In this document: piece after piece, positions 7,901-8,110 of the stretch
Position numbering within the stretch: the first letter of the stretch is position 1
How the letters are laid out: the number at the start of each line of letters is the position of its first letter
Source of the DNA: Saprospiraceae bacterium
GTDB taxonomy: Bacteria; Bacteroidota; Bacteroidia; Chitinophagales; Saprospiraceae
Assembly: GCA_029262975.1 (NCBI GenBank)
Contig: JAJCYJ010000745.1
Coordinates: 1 to 8,110, forward strand
Length of the DNA stretch: 8,110 bases
Direction: 5' to 3'
Made by a program: the position numbers and the translations under genes
The notes under the pieces: model-generated
The model's database searches: none
What the model saw: the letters and a program-made list of their open reading frames with translations, nothing else
What the model was told of the DNA's origin: nothing

Positions 7901-8110
7901 AGGATTATACTTCCTTCGTTGGTTCTGGTGATAATTGCGCGATCGAACCAACATTTATACAGGATCCACCTGAAGGCACGATTGTTTCAGTAGATAGCAT
8001 GATACAAATTATAACGATTACTGCATTTTATGATAGTCTCAACATGGCCACTTGCAGTTTTAATATTGTATTAATGGATTCAATTCCGCCTGTGATAACT
8101 TGCCCTGGTG
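4819..8110 (+). CDS. Giant secreted HYR-repeat adhesin-like protein with CBM96 domain, 3' end missing
   Basis: The frame is open from the ATG at 4819 to the right edge, 1097 codons with no stop, so the C-terminus is missing. A signal peptide (1-28, cut after AIA) is followed by an X module (30-137), a CBM96/DNRLRE domain (149-353), a PKD-like/Ig domain (354-440) and HYR-type repeats from residue 442 onward: eight complete and a ninth beginning. ATG 4819 is preferred over ATG 4840 because it adds a basic n-region (KTRTK). The protein is exported and, given its neighbour, probably also ends in a T9SS sorting tail beyond the window. The likely role is a surface filament or adhesin with a glycan-binding head and a disulfide-stabilised stalk; a structural or matrix protein is an alternative. 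No catalytic motif is seen. The gene lies 10 bases downstream of another giant secreted-protein gene, probably in one operon. Confidence 0.94.
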   Translation, partial: MKTRTKGMHTYRAFLILLMICLSQSAIAQPDWMVDTDNYQGSMTIVGLIEIDGVKIEGTDNIVGVFADDICRGIAKPIYQPNFNKYFILLSAFGDFKKETFTYKIYVQSEDKIYEGEDSIPYLLNSVLGLLTDPFVFTNGSSGEEGGQELILSPSIDNTLYEDTAGNVSNGKGEYIFSGRTNQSNNSLRRGLIYFDLGASLPDGAEILDAKLTLSLDLNRPADVATDINIHRMNQQWGEGDSNAGQQEGSGAPAQPGDATWLHRLFPGDLWLSPGGDYIASSSASLSVQDNGSYTWSSESLVEDVQYWLEHPSDNFGWILIGDESTQKSSARFRSRESNSVDDRPTLTIRYAVPCIAADTPVLGVDNTTLCPGGTSSISIVSGDLNSATEWNWYSGTCGQEYEGTGLFIQVSPLTTTTYYVRAEGGCIATGCTSIVIIKNDLEPPVITCPGDQEQIADALCQYVLDDYTLLAISSDNCSMTLTQFPSAGTVTKGTTQVTITAKDGSGNSSLCTFMVRAIDVIGPDAICQDITVQLDENGRAIISAVDVDGGSMDPCGLASFAVDRDTFTCADIGMNNVTLTVEDQSGNMSTCIARVTIEDNVSPAIICPGDQSQEIDENCQYLLKDYTELASGSDNCSVSLSQFPLSGTLITGNSLVTITASDQSGNFVECTFWVLAEDTSTPVASCQDVTIYIDVNGLASVATTQVDSSSKDNCSIDFIGLSKYEFSCEDIGLNQDTLSVMDGAGNISNCMSTVTVLDTLPPTVMCRVDTLFLDEEGKLMIMPSAVDAGSFDNCSIAEMTIDNTSFDCTNLGINEMTLTVIDISGNVATCQTFVHIEDRMSPEVFCIEDQTLNLDSTCSVILPDYTDQIITTDNCTVESVVQSPIAGTVISNSTSVEFTVSDQSGNQSTCSFSVIVIDEIPPTIICPENIVEKLDGNCQFVIPDYSGNVSMSDNCNSVSVINQSPPPGTVVFGDTSEQIITLVASDSSGIQAECFFIITLVDQDPPVVICPGDMVDFINNDCQYEIKDYTSFVGSGDNCAIEPTFIQDPPEGTIVSVDSMIQIITITAFYDSLNMATCSFNIVLMDSIPPVITCPG
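4836..4862. repeat. Perfect 10-bp inverted repeat within the signal-peptide codons
   Basis: AGGAATGCAC (4836-4845) is the exact reverse complement of GTGCATTCCT (4853-4862), with a 7-base loop. In mRNA it would form a stable hairpin starting 17 bases after the gene 2 ATG and covering the alternative ATG at 4840. No U-tract follows, so it is not a classic intrinsic terminator. Confidence 0.75.
4906..5229 (+). repeat. X module copy C (gene 2)
   Basis: The mature N-terminus of gene 2: PDWMVDTDNYQGSMTIVG, then DNIVGVFADDICRGIAKPIY, YFILLSAFGD, FTYKIYVQ, ending LTDPFVFTNG. It shares the order and spacing of landmarks with copy A in gene 1, and its end with copy B. Here it occupies the very N-terminus instead of the C-terminal third. 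Confidence 0.75.
5263..5877 (+). other. CBM96 / DNRLRE carbohydrate-binding-type domain (gene 2)
   Basis: Landmarks typical of this roughly 200-residue family occur in order: SIDNTLYEDTAGNVSNG, SLRRGLIYFDLGASLPDGA, AKLTLSL, HRMNQQWGEGDSNAG, PGDATW, SPGGDY, NGSYTWSS, VQYWLEHPSDNFGWILIGDE, SARFRSRES, and RPTLTIRY. Related modules, named for the disaggregatase-related repeat, occur on polysaccharide-active enzymes, and some are reported to bind alginate-like glycans. Binding here is inferred. Confidence 0.85.
5878..6138 (+). other. PKD-like / Ig-like domain (gene 2)
   Basis: The module shows TTLCPGGTSSISIVSG, ATEWNWYSGTCG, FIQVSPLTTTTYYVRAEGGC and TGCTSIVI. This is the familiar Bacteroidota PKD-like/Ig pattern (C-G, W-x-WY-x-x-x-C, TTTYYVRA-x-G-C). 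It serves as a spacer between the CBM96 head and the HYR array. Confidence 0.8.
6142..8110 (+). repeat. Tandem HYR-type repeat array, eight full repeats plus start of a ninth
   Basis: Repeats start at 6142, 6379, 6619, 6856, 7096, 7336, 7576, 7828 and 8080, with lengths of 79, 80, 79, 80, 80, 80, 84 and 84 residues. Each opens with PP/SP/TP-x-x-x-C, has a central DNC (DPC in repeat 2), most have a D-x-SGN turn, and each ends in a (V/I)-x-D strand. Subtype A (repeats 1, 3, 6, 7, 8) has CPGD and CQY-x-x-x-DY motifs and GT turns. Subtype B (2, 4, 5) has CQD-x-T, NG, F-x-C and LG/IG-x-N motifs. Every repeat has exactly four cysteines. HYR domains are Ig-like folds used in extracellular adhesion. 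The array runs past the window edge. Confidence 0.9.

Noticed and set aside
6142..8110. HYR array as recently expanded or phase-variable DNA repeats
   Set aside because: The repeats are similar at protein level but strongly diverged at DNA level, with no long identical stretches seen, so recent expansion or slippage is unlikely.

Overview
The window looks like a piece of a Bacteroidota chromosome. The evidence is a C-terminal type IX secretion (T9SS) type A sorting domain on the first protein, moderate-to-low GC, no Shine-Dalgarno sequence, and two giant multidomain secreted proteins built from LamG, BACON-like, CBM96/DNRLRE, Ig-like and HYR modules. A marine or saprospiria-like member would fit the HYR-rich style, but that placement is only inference.

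Layout: the window is almost wholly coding on the + strand and holds two very large genes, each cut by a window edge. Gene 1 (left edge to 4808) is open in phase from base 3, so its true start lies upstream. The GTG at 249 is only an internal valine codon. It encodes, in order: a Ser/Thr/Glu-rich beta-type N-terminal region with a conserved-looking CPYE segment; Ig/Fn3-like modules; the first half of a bacterial Ig-like domain; two tandem LamG domains; what looks like the second half of that Ig-like domain; a BACON-like domain; a roughly 110-residue module called X here; two tandem WNW domains; a second, diverged X module; and the T9SS sorting tail. Gene 2 starts only 10 bases later (4819) and runs off the right edge. 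It has a clear signal peptide, a third X module, a CBM96/DNRLRE carbohydrate-binding-type domain, a PKD-like/Ig domain, and eight complete HYR-type repeats plus the start of a ninth.

The 10-base gap, shared strand and shared X module suggest one transcription unit making two exported surface or secreted adhesin-like proteins, with glycan-binding domains (LamG, CBM96) on long beta-rich stalks. No enzyme, RNA gene, mobile element, CRISPR array or phage gene is visible. The points most worth a second look are the X module in three copies across two adjacent genes, two HYR subtypes with different cysteine registers arranged A-B-A-B-B-A-A-A, a LamG pair apparently nested in an Ig-like domain, and a perfect 10-bp hairpin just inside the start of gene 2.
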